A DNA stretch of 64,000 nucleotides. Origin: Zizania palustris. Taxonomy: Eukaryota; Streptophyta; Magnoliopsida; Poales; Poaceae. Below the pieces are notes generated by a model. The model did not search any database. It was not told where the DNA came from and was given only the letters and a program-made list of their open reading frames with translations. This document shows, piece after piece, positions 1-9,977 of the stretch. Positions within the stretch are counted from its first letter, which is position 1. Each line of letters begins with the position of its first letter. Location of the stretch: the NCBI GenBank assembly GCA_019279435.1, contig JAAALK010000289.1, positions 32,183,067-32,247,066 on the forward strand, in the 5' to 3' direction. Made by a program: the position numbers and the translations under genes.

Positions 1-95
1 TTGTGTTTGTTTACTTGCTTTCAAATAAACATGATATGTCAAGCGAGCCCCCGCACCACCGTGCTACAAAGTCTCGATCATATAGTAACAACATG

Positions 96-613
96 TAATA
101 AAAACACACTTAATGAAAATAAAACAGTAAACTAATTAAGGGAGAAAAATATCAGTTTTTGCAATTAGATAAGTTATGATGTATTTTTATTGTTAAAAAT
201 CAAGTTCAAACTAGAATTTAAACATGAACAAAAAAGTCATGAAAATGTAAAAAAAATGTTTGGATGCTAATAAAAACACACTTAATGAAAATAAAAACAG
301 TAAACTAATTAAGGGAGAAAATATCAGTTTTTGCAATTAGATAAGTTATGATGTATTTTTATTGTTAAAAAATCAAGTTCAAACTAGAATTTAAACATGA
401 ACAAAAAGTCATGAAAATGTAAAAAAAATGTTTGGATGCTAATAAAAACACACTTAATGAAAATAAAAACAGTAAACTAATTAAGGGAGAAAAATATCAG
501 TTTTTGCAATTAGATAAGTTATGATGTATTTTTATTGTTAAAAATCAAGTTCAAACTAGAATTTAAACATGAACAAAAAAGTCATGAAAATGTAAAAAAA
601 ATGTTTGGATGCT
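96..613. repeat. Tandem repeat, three copies of a 172-bp AT-rich unit
   Basis: Three head-to-tail copies begin at 96, 268 and 440, each starting TAATAAAAACACACTTAATG and ending near TTTGGATGC. They differ by only a few single-base A-run indels, so the amplification is recent. No coding potential is shared by the copies. The 95 bases before the array carry only a fragment resembling the tRNA-like sequence near 695. Confidence 0.9.
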
Positions 614-621
614 AGCAGCAA

Positions 622-706
622 GGTTCGAACCTCAAACCGCCTGCAGGCAGCAAGGTTCGAACCTCGAACCGCATGGCACCAAAGCAACCCCCGCACCACT
701 GCGCTA
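622..706 (-). other. Pol III-like A box/B box sequence, possible SINE head
   Basis: On the minus strand TAGCGCAGTGGT (706 to 695) matches an A box and is followed 43 nt later by GGTTCGAACC (663 to 654), a B-box core, repeated at 631 to 622. A second A-box-like stretch lies at 55-66 on the same strand. There is no foldable complete tRNA, so a tRNA-derived SINE or relic is more likely than a tRNA gene. The B-box core is itself a palindrome, which weakens the strand assignment slightly. Confidence 0.4.
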
Positions 707-762
707 CTAAGTCTTTCTCGACTTGAGTGGCAACGTATGCTAGATAACCCCACCAACGGCGG

Positions 763-1000
763 ATTAGTAGTGGCGGGCATGATGACGTCACCAGACCGCC
801 ACCGCTATCCTTTTAGTAGTGGCGGGCATGCTGACGTCAGCATATGCCCGCCACTACTATACTTTTTTCCACCCGCCCAGACTAAACCCTAGTAGTGGCG
901 GTCGGTGACGTCAGCGGCCCGCCACTACTATGTCTTTGCCCGCCACTACTACGATAAATATCAGTGGCGGGCAAGATGACATCAGCGTGTGCCCGCCACT
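763..1000. repeat. CACTA left subterminal repeats
   Basis: The motif AGTAGTGGCGGGC and its inverse GCCCGCCACTACT alternate about seven times, often bracketing TGACGTCAGC-like spacers. They mirror the array next to the 3' end of the same element. Subterminal repeats like these are known binding sites for the TNPA-type protein of CACTA elements; that role is inferred here. Confidence 0.7.
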
Positions 1001-1011
1001 GCTAATCCACC

Positions 1012-1020
1012 TATATAAAA
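1012..1020 (+). promoter_or_regulatory. TATA box of the CACTA gene
   Basis: TATATAAAA directly follows the last subterminal repeat. A transcript would start about 30 bases downstream, giving a GC-rich leader (1040-1370) followed by a long 5' intron to the first coding exon at 4340. Assignment rests on position and motif only. Confidence 0.5.
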
Positions 1021-2531
1021 GTTTCGCTCCCGCGTCTAAAACCCTAAGCCCTAATCTTCTCCTGCCAGTTATACTACCGCTCCTAGTGCCCGCGCCGCCA
1101 CCATTGGAGCCCGTCGTTGTCGTCCCCGAAGCCCGTCGCCGCCATCTCGGAGCCGTTGGTGTCCCCGGACCCCTCACCGCCACCTCGGAGCCATCGCTGC
1201 CGTCCCTGTCCTCGACGCACGCCGCCATCCCCGTCCCGGAGCCCGCGCCGCCACCCTCGGAACCCGTTGCCGTCGTCGCCCCGAACTCCGCCGGAGCCCA
1301 CGTCGCTGTCGCCAGACCCCGCGCCGCCGTCCCCGTCCCCGTCCCCATCCCTCTGCAATCAGTCTGGTTAGATTCTCATTTAATTTTATATAGTCTCTTG
1401 AGTATCTGAGATGATAGTGGCAGTGGCAGTGCACGCATGGCCTGTGTTCTGCTGGCCCGAGCCGCAGTGAAAGAAAACCCTAGCTGTGATTCTGTGAAAG
1501 AAAACCCTAGCTCAGTGATTCTAATGTTTTCTCTGTGAGAAAATGTTTTCTATGTGATTATGCTTGATCTGGTTGCCATGCTTGTTATTTGTTGTGCTAT
1601 ATAGGTAGTTAGAACATTTGTGTTGTTAAAGATAAATGGAATAGTTGTTGCTGCTTTGCTAATTATGGATATATAGATTATGGAATAGTTATATTACTGA
1701 AATTATTACCAATATTGTGATGAACATCATATATTAGTAATAATGTTAGCACAAAATCTGTGAAGTGAGTATGGCGTCGCCTCGCCGCACGCCATACTCG
1801 CCTAAATGGTGTGAAGGTGGTCCGGCGCCTCGCCTCGCCGCACCGCCGTAACAACTATGATAGTTGGTTTGATTAACTCTGGTTTTTGATTGATGAGTAT
1901 TCAGAAAAGTCTTGTTGATTGAATTTGTTCAAGTTTGAGAGTAGGTACAGTTTTAATTGGTGATTAATATCTGATCCTCTGAATTCGTCTCTATGTGCTT
2001 GAATTAGAACATAAGGATGCAGTCAAGTGAACATGTGTTGATAACAGTCAATCTGAAGTGATTTATAGTATGATGATTTTAAATCTCTTCAAGTGGTTAG
2101 ATCAAATGTATTTGAATCAGTTCAATCGTTTTGTTTCTGATTTTGTTAGACACCCCATTCTCTGGTTCAGAACTAGGAATTTAATTCTCTTGAAACAAAC
2201 TGATATCTGAATAGTGTCCAGAATTTGTTTCAAGTCTGAAATCAATCTGATTAGTGCTTGCATATTGTTGTCTTAAAATGTTTTGATGCCTTTCTAAGGT
2301 CTGATTGGATTAGAATCAAGTCGGGTACATGATAGTTCAGTACATCTCTTTTGATTGCAAGTAGCTGAATCAAATTAATTTTCATTCTATTGTTGCTGAT
2401 TGAGTTCTCAAGTTGTATATTGATTTCAATCATTCTAGTAGGATAGATTTTCAGGGCCTGAGTGTTTTCCTTGATGAAAAGTAATGCCATGAGAAATATT
2501 GCATACCACATTACCACTTTTTTAGAACAAC

Positions 2532-4290
2532 TTTTAGAGGCCTATGATGCAAATAGTAATTGAGTTATCTCATGTATGTCATCAAGCCGTGGGACACATC
2601 CATTCCGGTCAACAACTTCTTTCTCGTGTTGCTGACAGGGAATGGATGTGCTCACGGTTCCATGGCAGCCATGAACATTTTGAAAAGCTACACAAAATAT
2701 GCTGAGGCCTAAACAACACTGTGACCAGTTTACTACCGCTATTATTTCTAAGGCTACTATATACTAATCCTCAAGTTCATGCATCTGGCTGAAGGCCAAC
2801 ATTAGATTCTGCAATTCTTTTTAGGGGCCTATGATGCAAATTGTAATTGAGTTATCTCATGTATGTCATCAAGCCGTGAAACACATCCATTCCGGTCAAC
2901 AACTTCTTCTTTCTCGTGTTGCTGACAGGGAATGGATGTGCTCACGGTTCCATGGCAGCCATGAACATATTTGAAAAACAACACAAAATATGCTGAGGCC
3001 TCAACAACACAAGAGAGAGAGAACAACACAATCTCCTAACTTGAGAATTAATATAGTAGCTTCAGAAGTAATAGCTCACTACTGTAGCCAAGAAGAGTGT
3101 TCATACATTTTCCACCTTTGACACTGTGATCAGTTTACTACTGCTATTACTTCTGAGGCTACAGTAGTAAACTGATCACAGTGTCAAAGGTGGGAAATGT
3201 ATGAAAACTTTTCTTGGCTACAGTAGTCAGCTATTACTTCCGAAGCCACTATATTAATTCTCAAGCTAGGAGATTGTGTTGTTCTCTCTCTTTAGTTTTG
3301 TTGATACCTCAGCATATTTTGTGTTGTTTTTCCCTCTAATGTTCCATGGCAACAAAATATGCTGAGGCCTCAACAACATTGTGTTCAGTTTACTACTGCT
3401 ATTATTTCTAAGGCTACTATATACTAATCCTCAAGTTCATGCATCCGGTTGAAGACCAATATTAGATTCTGCAATTCCTTTTAGAGGCCTATGATGCAAA
3501 TTGTTATTGAGTTATCTCATGTATGTCATCAAGCCGTGTGAAACGTCCATTCCTATCAACAACTTCTTTCTCGTGTTGCTGACAGGGAATGGGCGTGCTC
3601 ACGGTTCCATGGCAGCCATGAACATTTTGAAAAGCTACACAAAATATGCTGAGGCCTAAACAACACTGTGACTAGTTTACTACCGCTATTATTTCTAAGG
3701 CTACTATATACTAATCCTCAAGTTCATGCATCTGGCTGAAGGCCAACATTAGATTCTGCAATTCCTTTTAGGGGCCTATGATGCAAATTGTTATTGAGTT
3801 ATCTCATGTATGTCATCAAGCCATGAGACACATCCATTCCTGTCAACAATTTCTTCTTTCTCGTGTTGCTGACAGGGAATGGATGTGTTCATGGTTCCAT
3901 GGCAGCCATGAACATTTTGAAAAGCTACACAAAATATGCTGAGGCCTCAACAACATTGTGTTCAGTTTACTACTGCTATTATTTCTAAGGCTACTATATA
4001 CTAATCCTCAAGTTCATGCATCCGGTTGAAGACCAATATTAGATTCTGCAATTCCTTTTAGAGGCCTATGATGCAAATTATTATTGAGTTATCTCATGTA
4101 TGTCATCAAACCATGTGACACGTCCATTCCTATCAACAACTTCTTTCTCGTGTTGCTGACAGGGAATGGGCGTGAACATGGTTCCATGGCAGACATGAAC
4201 ATTTTGAAAAACAACACAAAATATGCTGAGGCCTCAACAACACTAGAGAGAGAAAACAACACAACATCCTAACTTTAGGATTAATATGAC
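2532..4290. repeat. Five copies of a ~290-bp repeat inside the CACTA intron
   Basis: The landmark GAGGCCTATGATGCAAAT, or GGGGCCTATGATGCAAAT, recurs near 2537, 2824, 3484, 3771 and 4061, giving a period of 288-290 bp. Between copies 2 and 3 an extra ~370 bp contains a large palindrome. Each unit carries the same ~46-codon open stretch beginning MYVIKP, but two copies have an internal stop, so it does not look like a maintained exon. Copy-to-copy identity is high by eye. Confidence 0.85.
3011..3294. repeat. 284-bp near-perfect palindrome (133-nt arms, 18-nt loop)
   Basis: The arm 3011-3143 pairs with 3162-3294 around the loop 3144-3161. The outer ends read GAGAGAGAACAACACAATC and its inverse; the inner ends are CAGTTTACTACTG and CAGTAGTAAACTG. 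Only scattered mismatches are visible. If transcribed in the CACTA pre-mRNA it would form a long double-stranded stem. Confidence 0.85.
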
Positions 4291-4339
4291 ATCAGACCTT
4301 TTTGGCATAACCAAAATTCTGATACATTAGCCTCTTCAT

Positions 4340-7300
4340 ATGAATAGTTTATCTATGGCGGAAGAAGGACGTTCCATCGAGGAGCTCATCTACGAGTCTC
4401 CCGCAAAAACAAATAAAGAGGGTTCATCTGAAGGATCCTCCGATAGCGAATCTTTGTACCACTCTCCGGAGAATGAACATCCAATGGAGCCTAGGAAGAA
4501 GAGAACGAGAGAAGACGCTGATGAGGATTACATTCCTGAAGCTCAAGCGGAGGTAATTATTACGTTAGTAACAAGTCAGAGCAGCTTCTAACCGAGGATT
4601 ACATTCCTGAAGCTCACATTGTCTATCATCGTAGGATCGTCCAAAGCGAGGAAGCAAGCGTCGATTATTCCAAGTCGAGAAAAGAACAACTATTGTCCCA
4701 GCTATTGAGTCAGCTGAGCGAACAGATGTTGAGCCCACTGCCACAACATCGTCTGCAAATGCGAAGAGGAGAGGGAAACGGGAGAAGAACAAGCTACATA
4801 CAGCTATCTATGAGGTTGAAGAAGTGCATGTTGATGGGGCTCCAAAGAAGCCAAAAGAAATCACAGCGAAGTGGCGTAACGACTGTGGATGTCTCGCCAG
4901 GGAGCGATGTAAGATAGTTTGGAAAAATTGGAAGACTGTCCCTGAAGCTACAAAGAACGAATTGTGGCAGCATATAAAAGCGCATTATAAATTCCCGGAA
5001 GACCGCTTAGAAGACGCTAAAGCTGCCACATTGAAGACTATCGGGAAGGCTCTCTGTACATTTAGGACTAAACTGAACACACAATACCTTCAGAAAGATG
5101 AGTCGCCACTCAACGACTACGGCTTTATAACGCCAAATGAATGGAATGAATTCAAAATGCAGCATTGCTCCGAAGAAGCCAAACAAGAGAGCATAATGTT
5201 CAAAGAACTTAATAAGAAGAATAAGTTCCCCCATAAACTTGGGCCAGGTGGATATAAGGCTAAGGAGGATGAGTGGAGTAAAAAGGAGGAGGAGGACCGT
5301 GCGGCTGGGTTACCTGAACAGTTTTCAGGTGCTGATCAGCGCACTAAGAGATGGCTCCTAGGTCGAGCTAAAAAAACACCCGAGGGCCAATATATGCTCT
5401 CCGACTCACGGACTAGTGAAGTATTCCAGAAAGCACAGGAAATCGCTGAGTTGGAGAAGACTGGAAAGTTCAAGCCCGAGGGATGTAATGACCAGCTTAC
5501 ATCTGCTCTCGGAAACGAGGAACATCGAGGGCGCACCCGAGGTGTCTCTTCTATAGCACCCTGGAAAAATACTTTCAAGAAACAGAAGGGTGCCACATAC
5601 AAGAAGCGTCAAGCACGCACAGACGACGCCGCAGAGCGCCGTGCAGAGTGGGAGCGACACTTTTTTGAATTTATTAACGAGAATCCAAACATAATGCAGG
5701 CTGCAGCTGGACAAATAATTGTGCCAGAGGTACGACTCGACGTACCAAGCAGTGTTGGCTCAGTACAAGACAAATTTCCTGTAAATTATATTAAAGAGGA
5801 CACACCCTGCAGCCTGCATGTACCGATAGGGCGCAAAGGGCATTCCCAAGAGGCTGCACGAGGCATTGCTATGCCTGGGGATTTATTTCACAATCGGCCT
5901 ATTCCTGCTGACTATACCAAGGTTCAGGTCAATGAGATCACCAACGACAGATTTATTAATGACCCCTTGGATCTTCCAATGCCTGATGAGGGGATTGAGA
6001 CAATCGGAGATGCTCTAAATAACTTTGTCCTATGGGCGAGCCGAGATATCAAATTACTGCAGACAAGTTCTCAGAGTAAATCACCTATTGTCTCATCACA
6101 ATCCCCCACATATCTTTCATCTCAGGATGTGCAAAATATAGGATCATTATCACCTGTTGATGAGCGTGAAATAGAGGAAAATGCAGAGGAAGAGCCAGTG
6201 CCCAATAAAGTGGCAGAAGTGATAGAATCGAAAGTGACTTCTGATCCTCAAGTGACAAAGCTAGTGCCAGTGCTTGAGCCCACTGATGAGCCCAACACAA
6301 ATGTGCCAGAGCCAGATCAAATGCCAGTGCTAGTTCCGACTGAGCCTCAAGTGCCAGTTCCGGCTGATCCTCAAGTGCCAGTGCTAGTTGCTGCCGAGCC
6401 TGAAAAACAAGATGCATGCCCAAAGCCAGCAATCCACAAGATAACTGTTCAAGCTGGGCAGTGTTCTGCGCTGAAATCTGAAATGCATAAATTTTTTAAT
6501 ACTTTGGGGCAAACACGTTCTATGCCCGAAGCGGCTCCCATAAAGGCTCCAGTACAAAAGCATGCGGGCTCACTTTCTGTTGATAAGAGGACCTACGGAG
6601 ACGAGGATTATATCGAATACGAACCAGGCAAACCATTATTACCCCAAGGAGTACTTAATTGTATGCCTTGGACGATGAAAACATTTCATGACTGGTACCT
6701 CGAAGCGTCTTCGTTAGGTGTAACACAAATAGAACTGACGGTTCCACAAGAAATATTCAACTGCCCAGAGTTTAAGCTTGCACTATTTTTCGACGACTTC
6801 CATCGGATGTTTCGTCTAAAGCGAACCGACATCACAAGCATGATGCTCTGGTGCATGTAAGTACTTTATACTTTGTCAATACAAAGAAAAAATAAATAAT
6901 GTCTTATATTGACTATTGTTTTATAACATATGCAGTTGTAATTCACGCGGTGACGAGTCTAAATTGTATGGGTACCTAAACCCGTCATTAATAAGCCAAA
7001 GTGCGCTGAACCCGACACTAAACCAGAATGATAGCAAGTACTGGACTGCGGGTAAGAAAAAATTTCAAAGAAAGATGTTCAATAAAGACGAAGACAAACT
7101 TAAGAAGAACAAAAGGATTTGTGCCGCGTTGTATATTGCGCGGTGCATGTATCAATGGAAGGACAGAGAAATTATATGTGGGGCATATAACTTTAAGTAA
7201 GTATACCCACTATATCCACTTAAACACGTTTTATCGATTATGAAACTAACATAATCATATATTACTTCTTTCGATAGTGATCATTGGATTGCACTTCTGA

Positions 7301-7927
7301 TATACCCAAAAAGCTCAAGGGTTTATGTGCTCGACTCGCTCGACAAACCCAAAAAAGAATATCAAGATATATTAAATGTTATTCAGAGTGCACATAGATA
7401 CTACGTGGAAAAGTTAGGTGGCCCACATGATCCACAGAGGCCGAAAGAAATGCTTATCAGAACCAACTTTCCGGTAATATTATATTTTTAAATTTGTTAA
7501 TTCAATTGATAAAGCCAAACTATATATCGTTCTAACTTTGTCTATTTTGAAGTGTCACAAACAATCTCTTGGTTCCGTGCATTGTGGCTACTATACTTGT
7601 GATTTCATGAGCAATAACTTAGGAAAGTTTGGGCGGACAGTATCTGAGGATACTAAAGAAGTAAGTTGATTTCTTGTGTGTTAATCTAATATAACTTGCA
7701 GCGTATGTACTTATATTTTACGTATGCAGGCGTCAGGTCCATCAACCGTTGCCGAGAAGAGCCAACTCTCTGAATCACAAATGTACGAAATCGTATCAAG
7801 GATGTGCCGCTTCACGATGCATGAGATTCTTCATGAGCTTGGAGTATTTTTCGATCCTGAGAGTGAAGTGGCCAAGCATCCAACTCTGTATGATTGGGCC
7901 GGAAGAATGAAAAGGCGAACCAATTAA
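4340..7927 (+). CDS. CACTA protein: Transposase_24-like region fused to a Ulp1-type (C48) cysteine protease
   Basis: Six exons can be drawn with GT-AG borders: 4340-4552, 4635-6856, 6936-7196, 7278-7473, 7553-7660 and 7730-7927. They total 1066 codons with no internal stop. The N-terminal part is acidic with a basic run KKRTRE, then a conserved region (residues ~130-430, WRNDCGCLARERCKIVW onward) typical of the plant Ptta/En/Spm Transposase_24 family. A Pro/Val/Glu-rich repeat (residues ~540-620) links it to a C-terminal protease domain. The Ulp1-type catalytic residues are visible: His in DHWIALL, Asp in VLDSLD, Gln and Cys in QSLGSVHCGYY. Such fusions are common in grass CACTA elements; the role of the protease in transposition is not established. 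The ATG at 4340 is the first in frame; exon 1 contains 71 codons. Function beyond the family match is inference. Confidence 0.8.
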
Positions 7928-8102
7928 GATATGAGTTAGCCTTCCAAGAAAACATAAACCGCATGAGCATGTATTTGTGAAACAATGAATTGTGTTGATG
8001 GATGTTTATTGTGAAACATTACCCGGAAGAATGTAAACATTGTGAATTTTTGAAAATTGATGAGATTGATGGTTGTTGTGTTGATGTGTTGTTGTTGTGG
8101 AT

Positions 8103-8213
8103 GTGTATGTGGATATGTGGATGTTTTGCTGCTGTGTATGTGGATATGTGGATGTTTTGCTGCTGTGTATGTGGATATGTGGATGTTTTGCTGCTGTGTA
8201 TGTGGATGGTTGT
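8103..8213. repeat. 31-bp minisatellite, about 3.5 copies
   Basis: GTGTATGTGGATATGTGGAT followed by GTTTTGCTGCT repeats from 8103, 8134 and 8165 with a partial fourth copy at 8196. The repeats are identical. The short Cys/Trp-rich open frames here are produced by the repeat and are not genes. The array lies in the 3' non-coding part of the CACTA element. Confidence 0.9.
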
Positions 8214-8278
8214 GTGAAGCATATAATTTCTGTGTTTTGGTTTGTGGGATCACAGCATTCTGTGTTATGGCTTATACA

Positions 8279-8603
8279 CAGCAGTGGCGGGCAGATGAGG
8301 TAGCTTGCCCGTTACTGCTGTTGACATAGTGGTGGCGGGCGTGCTGACATCATCTACCCGCCACTGATGTTGACATAGTGGTGGCGGGCGCGCTGACATC
8401 ATCTGCCCGCCACTGATATTGATAATAGCAGTGGCGGGCCGATGAGGTCAGCGCGCCCGCCACTGCTGTTGACACAGCGGTGGCGGGCGCTCTGACCGCC
8501 ACTGCTAACCAGCGATAGCAGTGGCGTTAGAGCAGTGGCGGACTGGATGCCCGCCACTATAGGTCGATTTTGCCCGCCGCTACAGTGTCGCTTTGTAGTA
8601 GTG
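8279..8603. repeat. CACTA right subterminal repeats and terminus
   Basis: GTGGCGGGC and its inverse recur roughly ten times between 8284 and 8575, and the element ends TTTGTAGTAGTG at 8603. The next three bases are GTA, a candidate 3-bp target duplication that cannot be confirmed without the left end. Confidence 0.8.
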
Positions 8604-9913
8604 GTAGAAACAGATTCTAGCCTAAGTCTAAGGTCTTTTCTATCTCTTGCGGCTTGCACAAGTAATCTATCCTGACCAAGAACTACTTCATTCAGTTCAT
8701 CTAATTTAATTGAAAGCTGGTCATAGGATAGTGGTACCTCAGATGAGTCAAGCTCATCGCCGCTGTGATCGCTGTCGGCCATGAAGCAAAGGGCGGTGAA
8801 ATCTTGCCCCTTCTTGTCCTTCTTCTCCTCCTTCCTTGGAGACTCCTCCTCCTCAGAGCTCGACTCCTCAGTTGAGGAAGTGTCGATGTCACTGAGAGCA
8901 GCAACAAATGCTCTGGAAGCGGCTTTGGCTACCCTCTTAACCACCTTGCCACGCTTGCCCTTCACAAAGGTTTTCCTCTCCTTCTTGTGGTATTTGGGGC
9001 GCTCACTCTCATCTCTCTTCTTGAGTTTAGGGCAATTGGCCTTGATGTGAGAAGTGTCGCCACACTCAAAACAACCACTAAACCACTTCTCCTCTGATCC
9101 CGTCTCTCATGGTGAAAACGGGTGAACCTTCTGGCAATGAGAGCAAGCTCATCATCATCCAGAGTGTCCACCTGTTCCTTAGTGACGGAGACCAGGGAGG
9201 ACAAAAAAAACCATCTGCAAGAACACAAGTGTCAGACGTGCTTGATTCTGCAGTGGTGCCATGGCTAGTGCTAGAAACTAGTGCCAATGGTTGTGGCAAG
9301 GAGTTCCTATGCACTGCAAGAGATGCCTTGGCAATCTTTGTGGACTTCAGCTTGCTGAAGATCTCATCACAGGTCAATGTGTCATAACCTGCGGACTCCT
9401 CAATGCTGGATATCTTCACTTCCCATATGCTACGATCAAGAGCATAAAGAAGCTTGATAGCCCTATCATGATCATTGTAAGCAAGCGTCCCGTTGGACCG
9501 CAAGTTACTAACTATTGCATCGAAGCGAGACAACATGGCATCTATAGATTCACCAGGTGCATGCACAAACAGCTGGTACTGTTGATTGTATGTGCTTTGG
9601 CGCCTGGCCTTAATCTGTGTAGAGCCCTCATGAAAAATAGTGAGTGTAGTCCAAATCTCCCTAGCTGTCCTAAGGTGCTGAACCCTATCAAACTCACTTC
9701 GGCTCAAACTAATGAACAATATGTTTCTAGCCTTGGAGTTGGCATTATACTGATCCTTCTCTATTTGAGAGGTGCGAGTTTCAGGGATGGAGTATTGTGA
9801 GTCCACAATCTCCAAATTGCATTTCCTTGGCTTAGCAAGTAAGCCTCCATGCGCACCTTCCAGTATGCAAAATCAGTCCCATCGAACAGAGGTATTTTAC
9901 TAACTCTGTCCAT
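8604..9913 (-). pseudogene. Copia A gag (UBN2-type), broken
   Basis: The minus-strand ATG at 9911-9913 lies ~65 nt inside the 5' LTR and PBS. The frame gives a Ty1/copia gag of the UBN2 class, with the recognisable block GESIDAMLSRFDAIVSNLR and later a CCHC zinc knuckle (CFECGDTSHIKANC, around 9019-9075) followed by a Ser/Glu-rich segment. A one-base loss near 9818 and another shift before the zinc knuckle break the frame. The reading frame is then cut at 8604 by the CACTA insertion. Copia C carries a close relative of the same protein. Confidence 0.85.
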
Positions 9914-9961
9914 GTCACCAACAGATCACAAAACCGGTTAAGATCAACAGGTGATCTTAAC

Positions 9962-9977
9962 CTGCTCTGAAACCAAT
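9962..9977 (-). other. Copia A primer binding site
   Basis: On the minus strand ATTGGTTTCAGAGCAG lies immediately inside the LTR. It resembles the initiator-methionine tRNA primer site TGGTATCAGAGC, with one change in the core. Confidence 0.7.

Larger units (their letters stand above)
1040..4330 (+). other. Probable 5' leader exon and long 5' intron of the CACTA gene
   Basis: 1040-1370 is a GC-rich, proline-coding-like leader with open frames on both strands but no recognisable protein. From about 1371 the composition falls to AT-rich intron-like sequence, with a GC-rich CGCCTCGCCGCAC block near 1765-1850. 2532-4290 is filled by tandem repeats. I see no gene in this 3-kb stretch; the intron assignment is inferred from the TATA box upstream and the ORF downstream. 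Confidence 0.4.
763..8603 (+). mobile_element. CACTA (En/Spm-type) DNA transposon, left terminus not resolved
   Basis: The right end is clear: TTTGTAGTAGTG at 8592-8603 is the reverse complement of a CACTACTACAAA terminus. It abuts interrupted copia gag sequence. Subterminal arrays of the GTGGCGGGC motif in both orientations occupy 763-1000 and 8279-8580, as expected for CACTA ends. One plus-strand gene lies between them. The left CACTA terminus is not recognisable, so 763 is the first subterminal motif rather than a measured end. No TNPD-type (DDE) transposase is visible, so the element is probably non-autonomous for transposase. Confidence 0.75.

Noticed and set aside
654..706. Functional tRNA gene
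   Set aside because: A and B boxes are present but no acceptor stem or anticodon arm can be formed.
943..960. CACTACTACGATAAA as the CACTA left terminus
   Set aside because: Subterminal repeats continue to its left and the preceding three bases (GCC) do not match the GTA after the right end.
911..1434. Overlapping 80-160-codon ORFs in the GC-rich leader of the CACTA element
   Set aside because: Open frames on both strands, low-complexity Pro/Ser/Arg composition and no domain; expected from GC-rich sequence.
2532..4272. MYVIKP peptide repeated five times as a possible repeated exon
   Set aside because: Two copies contain an in-frame TGA and reading lengths differ, so no selection on the peptide is visible.
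8002..8329. Cys-rich ORFs over the minisatellite
   Set aside because: They are read from a 31-bp tandem repeat in several frames and on both strands.
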